NCBI RefSeq assembly: GCF_023701525.1 | Contig: NZ_JAMQAW010000006.1 | Span: forward strand, 245,350-309,349 | Direction: 5' to 3' | DNA length: 64,000 bases | Source: Streptomyces albipurpureus | Lineage (GTDB): Bacteria; Actinomycetota; Actinomycetes; Streptomycetales; Streptomycetaceae | In this document: in pieces, positions 61,099 to 64,000 of the stretch | Numbering within the stretch: the stretch's first letter is position 1 | Layout of the letters: every line of letters begins with the position of its first letter | Program-made: the position numbers and the translations under genes | The notes under the pieces: generated by a model | What the model was told of the DNA's origin: nothing | The model's input: the letters and a program-made list of their open reading frames with translations, nothing else | The model's database searches: none

Positions 61099-62061
61099 AT
61101 GACTCTGGTAGCGGTACTCGCACTCGACGGCGTCGTCCCCTTTGAGCTGTCGGCGCCCGGCCAGGTCCTGGGTACGGCCAATGACGCCCTGGGCCGCCCC
61201 CACTACGAGGTGCGGATCTGTGCTCCCAGGAGAGAGGTGCGCACGGCGGCTGGTCTGGGTGAGTTTCGGCTCGGTACCGACGGGGGGCTGGAGGTGTTGG
61301 CCGAGGCGGACACCGTCGTCATCCCCGGGCATGCGGGCTCGCTGGACGTTCCACCCGCCGAAGTGGTCGAAGCACTCCGAGCGGCGAGTGCCCGGGGAGC
61401 CCGACTCGCCTCGGTATGTGTCGGGGCCTTCACCCTTGCCGCCACCGGGCTGCTCGATGGACACCGGGCCACCACCCATTGGATGTTCGCCGCTGAACTC
61501 GCCCGCCGCCATCCGGCGGTGGAGGTGGACGACAACAGCCTCTACATCGACAATGGTTCGCTCATCACCTCGGCCGGAGTGGCCGCCGCGCTCGATCTCT
61601 GTCTGCACCTCGTCCATCGGGACCTCGGCGCGGCCATCGCCGCCGCCACCGCCCGCCGTATTGTGATGACCCTCCAACGGGACGGAGGGCAGAGCCAGTT
61701 CATCGATCACTCACATCCGGTGGAGCGCCGCTCCACCCTCCAACCAACGCTGGAGTGGATGGAGAGCCGACTCCATGAACCGCTGTCACTCGACGATGTC
61801 GCCCGTCATGCCGCCATGAGCATCCGCAGTCTCAATCGCCACTTTCGGGCCCAGACGGGCACCACTCCCCTTCAATGGCTGCTGCGGGCCCGGGTGAACC
61901 GTGCCCAACAGCTTCTGGAGAGCGGTGCGCTCCCCGTACAGCGCATCGCCATCGAGACCGGTTTCGGCGCGGTTTCCACCTTCCGTCAGCACTTCACCCG
62001 GCACACCGGGGTCTCCCCCCAGGCCTACCGGGCGGCGTTCCGCTCCCCTGACTCCCGTTGA
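61099..62061 (+). CDS. GlxA-family AraC-type regulator
   Basis: A 320-aa regulator with a DJ-1/PfpI-like sensor domain in the first 190 residues (VAVLALDGVVPFELSAPGQV; nucleophile-elbow region SVCVGAFTLAATGLLDG; ATTHW) and two AraC HTHs at the end (LSLDDVARHAAMSIRSLNRH and VQRIAIETGFGAVSTFRQHF). The Cys in SVCVGAF is kept. Such regulators respond to small nitrogenous or carbonyl ligands. It stands alone, convergent with the flavoprotein-methyltransferase gene, with a hairpin between. Confidence 0.92.
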   Translation: MTLVAVLALDGVVPFELSAPGQVLGTANDALGRPHYEVRICAPRREVRTAAGLGEFRLGTDGGLEVLAEADTVVIPGHAGSLDVPPAEVVEALRAASARGARLASVCVGAFTLAATGLLDGHRATTHWMFAAELARRHPAVEVDDNSLYIDNGSLITSAGVAAALDLCLHLVHRDLGAAIAAATARRIVMTLQRDGGQSQFIDHSHPVERRSTLQPTLEWMESRLHEPLSLDDVARHAAMSIRSLNRHFRAQTGTTPLQWLLRARVNRAQQLLESGALPVQRIAIETGFGAVSTFRQHFTRHTGVSPQAYRAAFRSPDSR

Positions 62062-62065
62062 CTGC

Positions 62066-62084
62066 CCAGGCCCGGCGGGCCTGG
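62066..62084. terminator. Bidirectional hairpin between convergent genes
   Basis: CCAGGCCC (62066-62073), loop GGC and GGGCCTGG (62077-62084) lie in the 85 bases between the GlxA and flavoprotein stops; perfect 8-bp stem. Confidence 0.7.
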
Positions 62085-62146
62085 TGCTCCGTTGTGGCCC
62101 CAGGGGCCGCCCAGTCCGCCGAGCGGCAGTCCCGCCCCCGCCGAAC

Positions 62147-63970
62147 CTAGCCCTCCGCTGAGTCCCCACCCGGTGTCACGGCGGTGAGCACCCAGAGGCG
62201 GTGGTCCCAGCCGATGTCACGGCGGTCCCGGGTGGTCAGCCCCGCACGCTCGACCAGTTCGTCCAACCGCTCGACCGAGCGCACCCCGGAGCCAAAGGCA
62301 CACTTGAGGCGCAAGTGGTGGAGAGTCGCGTCGATGTCATCGGTGTCGGCGGCCGTGACCTGCTCCACCATGATCAATTCTCCGTCGCTGGAGAGCCCGG
62401 CCGCCGCCTCGGTGAGCATCTGTACGGCGTCGTCGTCCGGCAGCCGGTCCAGCAGGTGGGAGACCAGCACGGTGTCACCACCGCGCGGCACCTGCCCGCT
62501 CTGCGGCACCAAATCGACGCGTGGCAGCACATCGGTGTCCAGGATCTGCTCCTTGAGCAGCCGCAGTTGCGAGGGCACATCCGCGATCCGCACGGTGAGC
62601 TCGGGGAACGCCTTGAGCAGGGCGTTGACCACCGAGCCCACACCATGGCCGGCCGCGGTCAGGGTGGTCACCGATGACCAGTCGTAGCCGCCGACCACTC
62701 CGGGCGCGACCCAGAGGGTCTCCTCCTCGATCGCGGCGCGGGCGGAGTTCCCCAACCGGGCATCGTCACGCATCGCCTCGGCCAGGGGCTGCCCGGCGAG
62801 GGTCCGATAGCCGGCGGCTCCCGTGCGGACCGTGTGCAGCAGCCCGGCGAGCGCGATGTCCATTGCCGCCTGCGCACCCGAGAGGTCGTACTCCTCGGCG
62901 GAGTGGTCGTCCTCGACGAGTTCCTCACTGATCGCGGTGAGGTGGTAGCCGTTGTCTTCGAGGGCGAACACATCGATCGCCACCAGGTACGACATCAGTG
63001 CGGCCAGGGTCGAGGGGTCGGACGCACTGCGGCGCGCCAGTTCGTCGAGGTCGCGGACACCGCTGTGGATCAGATCGACCAGACCGAGGGTGACCGCCGT
63101 TCTGATCGCGTAGCCGGGTGCCAGATCGGTGAGGTCGTGCAGCCGGTCATGGGCGTCGTCTTCCTCGTCATGCTCATCGGCGGCTGAGTCCGCGCCCGGT
63201 GCGTGCGGGGTGCAGCGCCAGTATCCGGTGATGTGGGTGTGGTCGCGCGGCACCTGGCGGTCGGCCGAGAGATGACGGCGAATCCCCTTGAGCGCGCCCG
63301 CCTCACCGGCCGCCCAGACGAAGACCGTACCGGGCAGCCACTCCATGCCGCGGACAGCGTCCTCAAGCAGGTTGGTGGTACCGGCAGGTGCACCCTGGCG
63401 GGACAGCCAGGTGATCTCGGCGTCCGCCGCGGTCGGCAGTTCCTGGCGGTGACTGTCCTCGCCGACTTCGATCAGCACCCGGGCCCTGGTGCCCGCCGGC
63501 ATCTCCGCCAGCCATCGTCCGATCGCCGGCAGCGCCGTCTCATCGCCGATGGCGAGCAGCCAGTCGACCCCCGCCGGGTGGCTGTGCGACATCTTCGGAC
63601 CGGCGATCCAGGTGATGTCACCGGGCTTGGTCCGCTCGGCCCAGGACGAGGCGATGCCGCCCTCATGACGTACGAAGTCAAAATCGATCTCACCCGTTTG
63701 CGGGTCAAATCGAATGGGGGTGTAGTCCTTGGCGATCGGCCGGGCCTCAGCGGGCCAGTCCAGGCTGCTGATGTTCTGCCCCGGCAGCACCGGTTCGTTG
63801 TCGCCGTCGGCGAAGAAGAACTTCACATGGTCGTCAAAGCCCTCGGTGCGAAGCTGCGGAAGCTCCAGGCCGTTCTTCTGGAAGGCGTGGAGTTGCTCAC
63901 CGCCCAAGGTGACGCGTCGCATTCCCGGGGTGACATCAGTGACGCGCAGCACGGTCAGTTCCCTGAGCAC
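62147..63970 (-). CDS. Siderophore-interacting flavoprotein fused to a methyltransferase
   Basis: A 607-aa two-domain protein. Residues 1-250 form a ViuB/SIP-type ferric-siderophore reductase: RRVTLGGEQLHAF, KDYTPIRFDPQTGEIDFDFV (FAD site), SSWAERTKPGD, WLLAIGDETALPAIGRWL and WAAGEAGALKGIRRHL (NAD(P)H site). An acidic linker (DEHDEEDD) near 275 joins an O-methyltransferase-like part, with a dimerisation segment (LAPGYAIRTAVTLGLVDLIH) and a SAM loop reading TAAGHGVGSVVNALL, then DTVLVSHLLDRLPDDDAVQM. The start is uncertain: the frame stays open to the window edge, and the GTG at 63970 may not be the first codon. The fusion could couple iron release to modification of a siderophore, but no siderophore genes are in view. 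Confidence 0.85.
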   Translation of the reverse strand: MLRELTVLRVTDVTPGMRRVTLGGEQLHAFQKNGLELPQLRTEGFDDHVKFFFADGDNEPVLPGQNISSLDWPAEARPIAKDYTPIRFDPQTGEIDFDFVRHEGGIASSWAERTKPGDITWIAGPKMSHSHPAGVDWLLAIGDETALPAIGRWLAEMPAGTRARVLIEVGEDSHRQELPTAADAEITWLSRQGAPAGTTNLLEDAVRGMEWLPGTVFVWAAGEAGALKGIRRHLSADRQVPRDHTHITGYWRCTPHAPGADSAADEHDEEDDAHDRLHDLTDLAPGYAIRTAVTLGLVDLIHSGVRDLDELARRSASDPSTLAALMSYLVAIDVFALEDNGYHLTAISEELVEDDHSAEEYDLSGAQAAMDIALAGLLHTVRTGAAGYRTLAGQPLAEAMRDDARLGNSARAAIEEETLWVAPGVVGGYDWSSVTTLTAAGHGVGSVVNALLKAFPELTVRIADVPSQLRLLKEQILDTDVLPRVDLVPQSGQVPRGGDTVLVSHLLDRLPDDDAVQMLTEAAAGLSSDGELIMVEQVTAADTDDIDATLHHLRLKCAFGSGVRSVERLDELVERAGLTTRDRRDIGWDHRLWVLTAVTPGGDSAEG

Positions 63971-64000
63971 GATGGGGAAGGTGACTACCGAACGAGGACT

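Overview
The window is high-GC actinobacterial DNA and almost certainly comes from a Streptomyces chromosome. The reasons are codon use with strong third-position G/C, many GTG starts, an XRE/DUF397 regulator pair, a free-standing ArgS-like NrtL gene next to lysA, and a complete type II fatty-acid/polyketide-style cluster with its own phosphopantetheinyl transferase. No rRNA, CRISPR array, transposase or integrase was seen.

Left edge (1-3.3 kb): conserved chromosomal genes, leftward. These are lysA (cut by the window edge), the ArgS-related nrtL and a stand-alone response-regulator receiver protein. A tRNA-Arg (CCG anticodon) with a strong terminator follows, then a frameshifted CBS-HEPN-like gene remnant.

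Defence-type island (3.5-29.2 kb): mostly leftward. Module A is a giant 2263-aa DEAH/DUF1998 helicase with many zinc ribbons and a Vsr/DUF559-like nuclease domain, coupled by an ATGA overlap to a RelE-like/UvrD helicase fusion. Module B has a DUF262 protein, an AAA/DUF3696 ATPase and an unknown 314-aa protein. Module C has a SWIM zinc-finger protein, a Ser/Thr kinase, a DrmD-like SNF2 helicase and an 1838-aa gamma-type N6-adenine methyltransferase. A divergent XRE/DUF397 pair sits between B and C. SNF2 plus large methylase recalls DISARM class 1. The giant DUF1998 helicase recalls DruE or a DrmA-DrmB fusion. The combination with kinase, SWIM and RelE-UvrD does not match a system I can name.

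Biosynthetic cluster (29.4-56.0 kb): a PPTase, two paralogous regulators, acyl-CoA carboxylase beta and epsilon subunits, two ACPs, three ketosynthases with intact Cys-His-Lys-His sites, three ketosynthase-like proteins that have lost the nucleophile (Ala, Arg, Arg), a malonyl transferase, KR (FabG), two hotdog dehydratases, a FabI-like enoyl reductase (Tyr-x6-Lys), a double-hotdog thioesterase-like protein, three alpha/beta hydrolases, three tandem DsrE/Tus-like proteins, a DsbA/GST-kappa-type isomerase, an SRPBCC protein, an MFS exporter and a P450. Genes overlap by 1-8 bases over long stretches, so this is one or a few operons. It looks like a self-sufficient reducing type II PKS/FAS; the product cannot be named from the sequence. 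The DsrE triad and the 3+3 KS set are its most unusual parts.

Right edge (56.2-64 kb): ordinary accessory genes. These are a TetR regulator divergent from a membrane protein, a secreted TNT-type NAD glycohydrolase toxin with a small probable immunity gene, a secreted ChW-repeat protein, a DUF2269 membrane protein, a GlxA/AraC regulator and a siderophore-interacting flavoprotein fused to a methyltransferase.
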